Origin: an uncultured Faecalibacterium sp.
Lineage (GTDB): Bacteria > Bacillota > Clostridia > Oscillospirales > Ruminococcaceae
NCBI GenBank assembly: GCA_934561115.1
Contig: CAKTFS010000009.1
Span: 1 to 59,994 of the forward strand
DNA: 59,994 bases
Direction: 5' to 3'
The notes beneath the pieces are model-generated. The model saw only the letters and a program-made list of their open reading frames with translations. It made no database searches and had not been told where the DNA came from. This document shows positions 1 through 7,526 of the stretch, piece after piece (the stretch's first letter is position 1; each line of letters opens with the position of its first letter). The translations under genes and the position numbers were made by a program.

Positions 1-140
1 ACGGTATTATACAGCTGCTGGAACAGATTGGACACCAGAATGGGCAGCATGAACAGCAGAAGGTTCTTGAAAATAGGGCCGTGCAGCAGGTCTGCATTCC
101 GGTTGAAGAGGTTTGTTTTCAGGGGTCGCGTCTGGGTCAT
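1..140 (-). CDS. MATE family efflux transporter, N-terminal fragment
   Basis: The first 46 codons of a minus-strand gene run off the left edge of the window. The start is the ATG at 140-138, preceded by AAAGGAA about 5 nt upstream. After a short polar N-terminus the reading frame shows FKNLLLFMLPILVSNLFQQ, followed by LYNT. This matches the first helix of MATE multidrug/Na+ antiporters and closely resembles the complete MATE gene at 37338-38693 (LLLFALPLIFGNLLQQ, then MYNT). MATE proteins export cationic drugs or metabolites in exchange for Na+ or H+. Only the first transmembrane helix is visible, so the substrate cannot be inferred. Confidence 0.85.
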   Translation of the reverse strand, partial: MTQTRPLKTNLFNRNADLLHGPIFKNLLLFMLPILVSNLFQQLYNT

Positions 141-159
141 AGGGTTCCTTTCTTCGCGC

Positions 160-203
160 AAAAAGGAGGCCGTTGCACAAAAAACTGTGCAGTGGCCTCT
201 TTT
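160..203 (-). terminator. Hairpin with T-run in the leader of the MATE gene
   Basis: AGGCC..GCACA pairs with TGTGC..GGCCT around a T-rich loop. On the minus strand the hairpin is followed by five T, about 25 nt before the MATE start codon. It could terminate transcription coming from upstream or act as an attenuator for the exporter. No aptamer or leader peptide was recognised. Confidence 0.45.
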
Positions 204-209
204 GCGGTT

Positions 210-652
210 AAATGATTTTGAATGCCCTCCGCTTATCGGGTTGCGGCACCCAGCACCCGCATCGTGCCTTGGGCGGCACGTGCGTCTTGCTGGCCGCTGC
301 CCCAACAACTCCTCCCTGTTTCCGCCACTGGCGGCGGTCGTCGTTGTTGCACTCTGGGCATATTCAGCGGAAAATTTATTTTTATTTCGCAATTCTGGAA
401 AATCTGCGGATTTTCCAGAATTGCCTTTTCACAAGTGGGGGTCGTGGAGGAAAACGGCATTTGCAGCGCTTGTTTCCTGCGGAAACGGTCGCGCTGCGAG
501 GGAAACGTCTGCTGGTCTTTAGTGAACCCTCTCAGGCTCACTGCGTTCGCCAGCTCCCCCGAAGGGGGAGCTTTATCAGTGCTGACCGCCAGATGCGTAA
601 AAGCTCCCCCTTCGGGGGAGCTGGCACGCCGTCAGGCGTGACTGAGAGGGTT
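210..652. repeat. Composite intergenic repeat (hairpin unit B plus palindromic unit A)
   Basis: This 515-bp gene-free gap is mostly repeat. Unit B starts GATTTTGAATGC and carries the variable-stem hairpin TTCTGGAAAATC/GATTTTCCAGAA (391-422). Compared with other copies it seems interrupted between CCGCT and GCATATTCAGCGG by about 125 bp of unrelated sequence. Unit A (525-652) has ends AACCCTCTCAG and CTGAGAGGGTT, with internal palindromes around AGCTCCCCC/GGGGGAGCT. Unit A lies directly after the histidinol-phosphatase stop codon and may also serve as its terminator. Confidence 0.75.
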
Positions 653-654
653 AT

Positions 655-1479
655 TTATAACTCCTGCTGCTCAAACCCGTTGACGGTCAGCACGGTCAGG
701 GCGGTAAAGCCTGCGGCCTTGATGGCGGCGGCGGCTTCGTCAAAGCCGAAGGTCAGCGCGGCGGTGTCGTGGGCGTCGGCGGTGATGAGCACCCTGCCGC
801 CCAGCTTGTTCCACTCGCCCAGCAGCCATGCGCCGGGGTAGAAGTCCTTGCGGTAGCCGCGGTATACGCCGCCGGTGTTCACTTCCAGAATGCAGTCGTT
901 CTCCCGGGCGGCTTGCAGCGCCTTGAGGGCTGCTGCCTTGTAGCGGGGAGACTCCTCGTCAAAGAAGCTGCCGTCGGCGTTCAGCTTTTTAACAAGGTCG
1001 ATGTGCCCCAGAATGTCCGGCTTTTTGGCGGCGATCTTCTCCACCTCGGCAAAATAGGCCTCCACCGCTGCCAGCGGGTCGCCGTCAAAATCGTTGTTGA
1101 TGCAGTCCCGCAGATCCTCGGGGCGGAAATCGATCTCGTAGTATTTGCCGGTGTTCTTGCCGTACAGGTGGTGTGCACTGCCGATCCAGTAATCAAAGCC
1201 TTTGGGCGTGCCCTCGCTCAGCAGGTCCCACTCGATGCCGCACAGGATATCCACCTTGCCCCGGTACTCGTTTTTCAGCTTGGCAATGGTGGCGCGGTAC
1301 AGCGCGGTGCGGCCGGGGGTCATGCAGTATTCGCGGTCGGGCTTTGTGTAGCTGTGCCCACTGAACCCAAGGGTGGTCAGCCCCTGCGCACAGGCAGCAC
1401 CCGCCATCTGCTGCAAGGTGTTTTTGCCGTCACACAGGGTAGAGTGGCAATGTACGCTGGACTTTCTGTAATCTGCCAT
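655..1479 (-). CDS. hisJ: Histidinol-phosphatase, PHP family
   Basis: This 274-residue protein is the last gene of the histidine operon. It would remove phosphate from L-histidinol phosphate, the penultimate biosynthetic product. PHP-domain metal ligands are visible: HCH at residues 10-12, the H42 region (GFSGHSY), E83 in GIEWD, and H103-H104 (SAHHLYG). The family is unrelated to the HAD-type phosphatase domain of some HisB proteins; the HisB in this operon lacks that domain, so this enzyme fills the gap. It lies 8 bp downstream of hisIE and is co-directional with the rest of the operon. Length and motif order fit HisJ/HisK of Firmicutes. Confidence 0.92.
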   Translation of the reverse strand: MADYRKSSVHCHSTLCDGKNTLQQMAGAACAQGLTTLGFSGHSYTKPDREYCMTPGRTALYRATIAKLKNEYRGKVDILCGIEWDLLSEGTPKGFDYWIGSAHHLYGKNTGKYYEIDFRPEDLRDCINNDFDGDPLAAVEAYFAEVEKIAAKKPDILGHIDLVKKLNADGSFFDEESPRYKAAALKALQAARENDCILEVNTGGVYRGYRKDFYPGAWLLGEWNKLGGRVLITADAHDTAALTFGFDEAAAAIKAAGFTALTVLTVNGFEQQEL

Positions 1480-1486
1480 AGGCTTC

Positions 1487-2122
1487 TCACTGCATCCTTT
1501 CCTGCTTGACCTTGTGGTCGATGACGTGGCGCTTTTCCAGCTCCCGGGTCACATCCTCTACGGTGATGCCCGCGCTGACCATCAGCACCAGCACATGATA
1601 GGCAAGGTCGCTGATCTCGTAGACCGTCTCGGCCTTGTCCTCTTTTTCGCCCGCAATGATGACCTCGGTGCACTCCTCGCCCACCTTTTTCAGGATCTTC
1701 TCCTTGCCCTTTTCAAACAGGTAGGTGGTGTAGCTGCCCGCGGTGGGGGTATCCTTGCGGCCCTTGATAAGGTTATACAGCCCCTGCCAGCTGAACTGCT
1801 TCAGCTCCGGGGAGACATACACCTCGTTGAAAAAGCAGCTTTCCGCTCCGGTGTGGCAGGCGGGGCCGTCCTTTACCACCTCTACCACCAGCGCATCGGC
1901 GTCGCAGTCGGCGGTAATGGACACCACCCGCTGCACGTTGCCGCTGGTCTCGCCCTTGCGCCAGATCTCCTGACGGCTGCGGCTCCAGAACACGGTGCGC
2001 CCCTCGGCAATGGTCAGCGCCAGCGTCTCGGCGTTCATGTAGGCAAGGGTGAGCACCTGCTTTGTGTAGTGATCCTGCACGATGGCGGGGATCAGGCCTT
2101 TTTCATCAAATTTCAGTTCCAT
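1487..2122 (-). CDS. hisI: Bifunctional phosphoribosyl-AMP cyclohydrolase / phosphoribosyl-ATP pyrophosphatase
   Basis: This 211-residue HisIE fusion performs steps 2 and 3 of histidine synthesis. The N-terminal HisI half (about 1-115) shows [17 protein letters not shown], the [17 protein letters not shown] active-site stretch, and the metal-binding DCDAD and TGAESCF segments. The C-terminal HisE half (about 120-211) shows [10 protein letters not shown] and the nucleotide-binding [10 protein letters not shown] and [13 protein letters not shown] helices. An in-frame ATG lies 63 nt further upstream, but the chosen ATG follows GGGAGGGAG at ideal spacing and gives the family N-terminus. It sits 78 bp downstream of hisF. 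Confidence 0.95.
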   Translation of the reverse strand: MELKFDEKGLIPAIVQDHYTKQVLTLAYMNAETLALTIAEGRTVFWSRSRQEIWRKGETSGNVQRVVSITADCDADALVVEVVKDGPACHTGAESCFFNEVYVSPELKQFSWQGLYNLIKGRKDTPTAGSYTTYLFEKGKEKILKKVGEECTEVIIAGEKEDKAETVYEISDLAYHVLVLMVSAGITVEDVTRELEKRHVIDHKVKQERMQ

Positions 2123-2200
2123 GACGGTTCTCCCTCCCCGGATGGGGATACTGTGTATTTTATCGTATTCAAGACAAAAATGCAAGGGTTTTATGCGTTT

Positions 2201-2956
2201 TTACAGCCGCATTTCCACGCCGCTTGCGTTCAGGTACTCTTTCAGTTCCCGGATGCCCAGCAGCTTCTGGTGGAAGATGCCCGCCGCCAGCCCGGCGTCG
2301 ATGCCCTTGTGGTGGAACAGCTCCAGAAAATCCTCTTTTTTGCCTGCGCCGCCGCTGGCAATGATGGGGATGTTCACCCGGGCGGCCACCGCATCCAGCA
2401 TTTCAAGGTCGAAGCCGCTGCGCACGCCGTCGGTGTCGATGCTGTTCAGGCACACCTCGCCCGCGCCGTGGGCGGCGCACCAGCTGATCCAGTCCAGCGC
2501 ATCCCGGCCGGTATCTTCGCGCCCGCCCTTGGCGAACACCCGGAACTGGCCGTTCACCCGCTTCACATCTGTGGAAAGCACTACGCACTGGTCGCCGTAG
2601 CGCTGCGCGGCGGCGGGGATGAGCCCGGGATCCTTCAGCGCGCCGGAGTTGACGCTTACCTTATCCGCGCCGCATTTCAGCACCCGGTCAAAATCGTCCA
2701 GTGTGTTGATGCCGCCGCCCACGGTCAGGGGAATAAAAATTTCTCCCGCCACCCGGGTCAGGATGTCGGTAAAGAGGGCGCGTGCCTCAAAGCTGGCGGT
2801 GATATCGTAAAACACCAGCTCGTCCGCCCCGGCGGCGTTGTACAGCCGTGCCATCTCCACCGGGTCGGCCACGTCCCTGATGCCCTCAAAGTTCGTGCCC
2901 TTGACCACCCGGCCATCGCGCACGTCCAGACAGGGGATGATGCGTTTGGTTATCAT
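2201..2956 (-). CDS. hisF: Imidazole glycerol phosphate synthase, cyclase subunit
   Basis: This 251-residue TIM-barrel enzyme uses ammonia from HisH to convert PRFAR into imidazole glycerol phosphate and AICAR. The two catalytic aspartates are in place: D11 (RIIPCLDVRDGR) and D130 (VLSTDVKR). Phosphate-binding loops TVGGGI and IASGGAGK are also present. The N-terminus MITKRIIPCLDV is canonical, and GAAAGAGGG lies upstream of the ATG. It follows hisA by 15 bp. It is separated from its partner hisH by hisA, a common order. Nothing in the sequence suggests loss of function. Confidence 0.97.
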   Translation of the reverse strand: MITKRIIPCLDVRDGRVVKGTNFEGIRDVADPVEMARLYNAAGADELVFYDITASFEARALFTDILTRVAGEIFIPLTVGGGINTLDDFDRVLKCGADKVSVNSGALKDPGLIPAAAQRYGDQCVVLSTDVKRVNGQFRVFAKGGREDTGRDALDWISWCAAHGAGEVCLNSIDTDGVRSGFDLEMLDAVAARVNIPIIASGGAGKKEDFLELFHHKGIDAGLAAGIFHQKLLGIRELKEYLNASGVEMRL

Positions 2957-2971
2957 AAAGACCCCTCTTTC

Positions 2972-3691
2972 TCAGTCCTGCACCAGCTGCACGCAGCGGG
3001 CAAGGTCCAGCGCGCCGGTGTACAGGCTTTTGCCCAGAATGGCCGCTGCCGTGCCCATCTGCTGCAATTCCAGCAGCTCCGCCTCGGAGGAGATGCCGCC
3101 GCTGGCCGTAAAGGCCACCCCGGGCACTTCTGCTGCCAGCTGACGGTAAAGAGCAAGGTTTGTGCCCTGCATCGCGCCGTCGCAGGCAATGTCGGTGTAG
3201 ATGATGGCGGTGCAGCCGGCCTGTGCCAGCCGCTTGCAGAAGGCCACGCCCGGCTCGGCGCTGACCTCCTTCCAGCCGTGGATGGCAACATAGCCGTCCT
3301 TGGCGTCCACGCCCACGGCGATCTTATCGCCGTATTTTTGCAGCATCCGGGCGGTAAAGGCAAAATCCGTCACCGCCACGCTGCCCAGAATGCAGCGCCC
3401 CACCCCGAGGGAGAGGTATTTTTCAATGCGCTCCTCGGTGCGGATGCCGCCGCCTACCTCGATGTACAAGCCGCCTTGCTTTGCCAGCGCGGCAATGGTG
3501 TCGTAGTTGGAAAGGGTGCCGTCCTTGGCACCGTCCAGATCCACCACATGAAGATTTTTTGCCCCGGCGGCCACAAAGCTGCGAGCCTGTGCGCAGGGGT
3601 CCTGCCCATAAACGGTCATGCGGTCGTAGTCGCCCTGTGTCAGGCGCACCACCTGCCCGCCGCGCAGGTCAATGGCTGGAAATAGCTGCAT
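2972..3691 (-). CDS. hisA: ProFAR isomerase (1-(5-phosphoribosyl)-5-[(phosphoribosylamino)methylideneamino]imidazole-4-carboxamide isomerase)
   Basis: This 239-residue (beta-alpha)8 barrel is related to HisF and performs the Amadori rearrangement of ProFAR to PRFAR. Acid/base residues D8 (FPAIDLRGG) and D129 (VGVDAKDG) are present, as are phosphate-binding motifs EVGGGIR and TASGGIS. The start ATG follows AAAGGAG. Upstream, between this gene and hisH, lies a 140-bp palindromic repeat (3711-3850), so translation is not coupled to hisH. TrpF activity (the dual PriA function of actinobacteria) is neither suggested nor excluded. Confidence 0.96.
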   Translation of the reverse strand: MQLFPAIDLRGGQVVRLTQGDYDRMTVYGQDPCAQARSFVAAGAKNLHVVDLDGAKDGTLSNYDTIAALAKQGGLYIEVGGGIRTEERIEKYLSLGVGRCILGSVAVTDFAFTARMLQKYGDKIAVGVDAKDGYVAIHGWKEVSAEPGVAFCKRLAQAGCTAIIYTDIACDGAMQGTNLALYRQLAAEVPGVAFTASGGISSEAELLELQQMGTAAAILGKSLYTGALDLARCVQLVQD

Positions 3692-3710
3692 AGTTGTTTC
3701 TCCTTTAGCG

Positions 3711-3850
3711 TCCTCGCCCTCTCAGTCACCTTCGGTGACAGCTCCCCCAAAGGGGGAGCCCTTGGCAAAACCGGAAACTTTGCCGTACTGCCAAGGCCTC
3801 TCCCTTTGGGAGAGGTGGCATTGCGCAGCAATGACGGAGAGGGCGAGCCC
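3711..3850. repeat. Palindromic unit A inside the histidine operon (hisH/hisA gap)
   Basis: The element runs from CGCCCTCTCAGTCACC to GACGGAGAGGGCGAG. Two internal hairpins are AGCTCCCCCAAAGGGGGAGC and CCTCTCCCTTTGGGAGAGG. It fills the gap between hisH and hisA completely. The imperfect terminal inverted repeats resemble a MITE. As RNA it would fold strongly inside the his message. Confidence 0.85.
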
Positions 3851-3852
3851 GC

Positions 3853-4461
3853 TTACAATTCGCTGAACGCCTTGAGGATCCGCAGCCCGGTGTCGCCGCT
3901 CTTTTCCGGGTGGAACTGGGTGCCGTACACCCGCCCTGCCCGCACCGCACCGGTGACCGGGATGGAATAATCGCTGACGGCAAGGGTGCTTTCGGCGCAG
4001 TTTTTGCCGTAGTAGCTGTGGACGTAGTACACATACTCGCCCTCGCGGATGTAGCGGAAGAGCGGGTCATCCTTTACGATGTGCAAGGCGTTCCAGCCCA
4101 TCTGCGGCACCTTCAGCTCTTTGTCCGCAAGGTCAGGCCCCAGCGGGCAGACCTCGCCTTTGATAAAGCCCAGCCCGGCGTGCTCGCCGTATTCGTAGCT
4201 TTTTTCAAACAGCAGCTGCATGCCAAGGCAGATGCCCAGCAGGGGCTTCTCTTCCGCCTGCTCTTTCAGCACCGGCACAAGACCGGTGGCGGTAAGCTTT
4301 GCCATGGCATCCCCGAATGCGCCCACCCCCGGCAGAATGAGCCGGTCGGCGGCGCGGATGGCGTCGGCATCGGCGGTGACCACCGCCTGCTGCCCCAGCT
4401 GCTGTAAGCTGGAACGCAGGCTGAACAGGTTGCCCACGCCGTAATCGATAATGGCGATCAT
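3853..4461 (-). CDS. hisH: Imidazole glycerol phosphate synthase, glutamine amidotransferase subunit
   Basis: This 202-residue class I glutaminase supplies ammonia to HisF. The catalytic triad is visible: nucleophile C78 in GICLGMQ, and H184 with E186 in FHPEKS. The N-terminus MIAIIDYGVGNLFSL is canonical. The reading frame stays open for 64 codons upstream inside hisB, but the chosen ATG overlaps the hisB stop by 4 nt, a typical translational-coupling arrangement. It forms the heterodimeric synthase with HisF. Confidence 0.96.
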   Translation of the reverse strand: MIAIIDYGVGNLFSLRSSLQQLGQQAVVTADADAIRAADRLILPGVGAFGDAMAKLTATGLVPVLKEQAEEKPLLGICLGMQLLFEKSYEYGEHAGLGFIKGEVCPLGPDLADKELKVPQMGWNALHIVKDDPLFRYIREGEYVYYVHSYYGKNCAESTLAVSDYSIPVTGAVRAGRVYGTQFHPEKSGDTGLRILKAFSEL

Positions 4462-5054
4462 ACCAGCAGTCCTTTCGTGGAGGGGATCTCGTCCCGGTGT
4501 GCCGCGTCGATGCGCACGGCCTCGGCCAGCGCGTGGCCCGCGCCCTTGAAGCAGGCTTCCAGAATGTGGTGGGTGTTCTCGCCCGCAAACTGCACAAAAT
4601 GGACAGTGGCGGGCACGCTGCGGGCAAAGCCGTACCAGAACTCCTTGGCGCACTCCACGTCAAAATCGCCCACCTTTTCGGTCTGGCAGCGGATGTCCCA
4701 GTTCAGGGTGCACCGGCCGGAAAGATCCACCGCGCACAGCACCAGCGCCTCGTCCATGGGCAGGTAGAAGCTGCCGTAGCGGCAGATGCCGCGCATCTGC
4801 CCCAGCGCCCGGGCAAAGGCCTGTCCCAGCGCAATGCCCACGTCCTCGGTGGTGTGGTGGTAGTCCACCTGCACATCGCCGTGGCAGGTGAGCACCAGAT
4901 CAAACCGTCCGTGCCGGGCAAACAGTTCCAGCATGTGGTTCAGAAAGCCGCACCCGGTGTCGATCTCGTAGCGGCCGGTGCCGTCCAGATCAAGGGTCAG
5001 CTCGATCTGGGTCTCGTTGGTGCTGCGTTCCAGCGTTACCATGCGCTCTGCCAT
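4458..5054 (-). CDS. hisB: Imidazoleglycerol-phosphate dehydratase
   Basis: This 198-residue monofunctional dehydratase converts imidazole glycerol phosphate to imidazole acetol phosphate. Duplicated Mn-binding motifs are present: DYHHTTEDVGIALG and, near the C-terminus, ENTHHILEACFKG. ATG 5054 is preferred over GTG 5060 because GGAGGT lies 6 nt before the ATG and directly abuts the GTG. It follows hisC by 2 nt and overlaps hisH by 4 nt, so hisC, hisB and hisH form a coupled block. The phosphatase domain of enterobacterial HisB is absent; the PHP enzyme at the operon end supplies that step. Confidence 0.96.
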   Translation of the reverse strand: MAERMVTLERSTNETQIELTLDLDGTGRYEIDTGCGFLNHMLELFARHGRFDLVLTCHGDVQVDYHHTTEDVGIALGQAFARALGQMRGICRYGSFYLPMDEALVLCAVDLSGRCTLNWDIRCQTEKVGDFDVECAKEFWYGFARSVPATVHFVQFAGENTHHILEACFKGAGHALAEAVRIDAAHRDEIPSTKGLLV

Positions 5055-5056
5055 TG

Positions 5057-6118
5057 TCACACCTCCAGTATTTTGTCTACGGCATCCATCAGTGCCTGCA
5101 TCTGCTCCGGCGTGCCGATGGTGATGCGCAGCCAGTTATCAATGCGCGGCGCATCAAAATGCCGCACCAGAATGCCATTTTCCTTTAACTTTTTGTATAG
5201 CGCACCGCCGTTTATCCGCTCTGTGCTTGCAAACACAAAGTTTGTGCGGCTGTCCAGCACGGTAAAGCCCCGATCGGTCAGCTGCTGCATCGTCCATGCG
5301 CGGGTGTCCATAATGGCGGCACGGGTTTTCTCAAAGTAGGTGGTATCTTCCAGCGCAGCCTGTCCGGCTTTCAGGGTCAGGCGGTTGATGTTGTAGGGGT
5401 TCAGGCTGAACTTGACCCGGTTCAGGTCAGCGATCAGCGCCGCATTGCCCATGGCAAGCCCCAGCCGCGCGCCCGCCAGCTGCCGGGATTTGGAGAAGGT
5501 CTGCACCACCAGCAGGTTGTCATATTGGTCGATCAGGGGTACGCAGCTCTCGCCGCCAAAGTCCACATAGGCTTCGTCCACAATGACCACACTGTCCGGG
5601 TTCGACTGCAAAATGCCTTCGATGGCCTCCCGGGGCAGACACAGCCCGGTGGGGGCGTTGGGGTTTGCGATGACGATGGTCTCGTGCAGGCCGTGGTAAT
5701 CGGTGGGGTCAAGGGTGAAGTCCTCTTTTAACGGGATGATATGGGTGGGGATGTGCAGCAGGCCGCACCACACGCCGTAGCAGCCGTAGGTGATATCCGC
5801 AAAGGCCAGCGGGTGGCTCTCGTCACAGAAGGCCCGCAGCGCAAAGAACAAATTCTCGTCGCTGCCGTTGCCGGGCATGACCTGGGAAGGCTGCAGGCCG
5901 AAATGCGCCGCCGCCGTGCGCAGCAGCTGGGCACAGGCGGGGTCGGAGTAAAGGCGCAGCTTTTCCACCTCGGCTTCGCTCACGGCTGCAACCACCCGGG
6001 GCGACGGCAGATAGGGGCTTTCGTTGGTGTTCAGTTTGATGTACTGCTGATCCTGCGGCTGCTCCCCGGGTGTGTAGGGGGTGACAGCAGACAGGGCAGG
6101 GGAAAGAAAACGGCTCAT
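5057..6118 (-). CDS. hisC: Histidinol-phosphate aminotransferase
   Basis: This 353-residue PLP-dependent class I/II aminotransferase transfers an amino group from glutamate to imidazole acetol phosphate. The PLP-binding lysine is K210 in TFSKSRQLAGARLG; other family motifs are LNTNESPY, PGNGSDENL, NPNAPTG and VDEAYVDF. Length and motif spacing are normal for HisC. Upstream, a palindromic repeat (6124-6249) separates it from hisD. HisC paralogues can act on phenylalanine or cobalamin intermediates, but the operon context makes histidine synthesis near certain. Confidence 0.96.
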   Translation of the reverse strand: MSRFLSPALSAVTPYTPGEQPQDQQYIKLNTNESPYLPSPRVVAAVSEAEVEKLRLYSDPACAQLLRTAAAHFGLQPSQVMPGNGSDENLFFALRAFCDESHPLAFADITYGCYGVWCGLLHIPTHIIPLKEDFTLDPTDYHGLHETIVIANPNAPTGLCLPREAIEGILQSNPDSVVIVDEAYVDFGGESCVPLIDQYDNLLVVQTFSKSRQLAGARLGLAMGNAALIADLNRVKFSLNPYNINRLTLKAGQAALEDTTYFEKTRAAIMDTRAWTMQQLTDRGFTVLDSRTNFVFASTERINGGALYKKLKENGILVRHFDAPRIDNWLRITIGTPEQMQALMDAVDKILEV

Positions 6119-6123
6119 ATAAA

Positions 6124-6249
6124 AACCCTCTCAGTCAAAGCCTTACGGCTTTGCCAGCTCCCCCGAAGGGGGAGCTTTTTTGCATCTTTCGGTTTCCGCT
6201 CCCAAAGCTCCCCCTTCGGGGGAGCTGGCGCGCAAGCGCCTGAGAGGGT
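6124..6249. repeat. Palindromic unit A inside the histidine operon (hisD/hisC gap)
   Basis: Ends AACCCTCTCAGTC and GCCTGAGAGGGT flank two copies of the AGCTCCCCC..GGGGGAGCT palindrome. It reaches the last base of the hisD stop codon and ends 5 bp before the hisC start. It is the second unit A copy within this operon. Confidence 0.85.
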
Positions 6250-7526
6250 CACTTCTCATACCGTATGGTCACGCTGCGGGCGTGGGCGTGCAGACCTTCG
6301 CGCTCGGCAAAGTCTGCAACGCGGGGCGCAACGGCTTCCAGCGCGTCCCGGGTGTAGTAGATGAAGCTGGACTTCTTGACAAAGTCGTCCACGCCCAGCG
6401 GGCTGGAAAAGCGTGCGGTGCCGCTGGTGGGCAGGGTGTGGTTGGGGCCGGCAAAGTAATCGCCCAGCGCTTCCGGCACGTTGCGGCCAAGGAAGATGCT
6501 GCCCGCGTTGCGGATCTCGTTCAGCACGCCGAAGGGGTCCTCTACGCAGACTTCCAGATGCTCCGGCGCGATGATGTTGCAGGCCTCGATGGCCTTGTGC
6601 AGGTCGGTGCAGAGGATGATCTTGCCGTTGTCGTCCACACTGGCGCGGGCAATGGCGGCGCGGGGCAGCTGCGGGATCTGCACTTCCAGCTCCGCCTGTA
6701 CGGCCTTGGCAAGGGCTTCGCTGTCGGTCACCAGCACCGGGCTTGCCAGCTTGTCGTGCTCGGCCTGACTTAACAGGTCTGCCGCCACCCATGCGGGATT
6801 GCAGCTGCCGTCTGCCAGCACCAGAATTTCGCTGGGGCCTGCGATCATATCAATGCCCACCTTGCCAAACACCTTGCGCTTGGCGGTGGCAACGTAGATG
6901 TTGCCGGGGCCCACGATCTTATCCACTGCCGGGATGCTCTGGGTGCCGTAGGCCAGCGCCGCCACAGCCTGTGCGCCGCCGGTCTTGAAGATTTTAGTCA
7001 CCCCGGCGGTGGCGGCAGCGGCCAGAATGACCGGGTTCACCTTGCCGTCCTTCCCGGCGGGGGTGGTCATCACGATCTCGGACACCCCGGCCACCTTGGC
7101 GGGGATGACGTCCATGAGCACGGTGGAAGGGTACGCCGCCGTGCCGCCGGGCACATACACACCGGCCTTTTCGATGGGGGTGTATTTCTGCCCCAGTACA
7201 ATGCCGGGGCGGTCGTTCATCACAAAATTCTTGTGCACCTGCTGGCGGTGGAACTGCTCGATGTTCTCTGCCGCCTGCCGCAGGGTCTCGAGAAAGTACG
7301 GATCCATGCCCGCAAAGGCTTCGTCGATCTCGGCCTGCGTCACCTGTAAATTTTCGATCTCTGCACCGTCAAATTTCAGGGCGTAGTCCTTCAGGGCGTC
7401 GTCGCCCCGGGCGCGCACGTCCGCAATGATGGCGTCCACCACGTCCTCCACGTTCTTCTCGGCGCGGATGTCCCGGTTCAGGATCTCCTCCGGCTTCAGC
7501 TCGTCAAAATTATACAGCTTGATCAT
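6249..7526 (-). CDS. hisD: Histidinol dehydrogenase
   Basis: This 425-residue zinc enzyme performs the last two NAD-dependent oxidations from L-histidinol to L-histidine. Visible motifs are the NAD-site VPGGTAAYPSTVLM, TGGAQAVAALAYGT, VGPGNIYVATAKR, AGPSEILVLAD, LLSQAEHD (zinc ligands Q and H), IAPEHLEV (catalytic E and H) and GPNHTLPT. Length is usual for the family. The start ATG overlaps the stop of hisZG by 4 nt, so the first two operon genes are translationally coupled. Confidence 0.97.
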   Translation of the reverse strand: MIKLYNFDELKPEEILNRDIRAEKNVEDVVDAIIADVRARGDDALKDYALKFDGAEIENLQVTQAEIDEAFAGMDPYFLETLRQAAENIEQFHRQQVHKNFVMNDRPGIVLGQKYTPIEKAGVYVPGGTAAYPSTVLMDVIPAKVAGVSEIVMTTPAGKDGKVNPVILAAAATAGVTKIFKTGGAQAVAALAYGTQSIPAVDKIVGPGNIYVATAKRKVFGKVGIDMIAGPSEILVLADGSCNPAWVAADLLSQAEHDKLASPVLVTDSEALAKAVQAELEVQIPQLPRAAIARASVDDNGKIILCTDLHKAIEACNIIAPEHLEVCVEDPFGVLNEIRNAGSIFLGRNVPEALGDYFAGPNHTLPTSGTARFSSPLGVDDFVKKSSFIYYTRDALEAVAPRVADFAEREGLHAHARSVTIRYEK

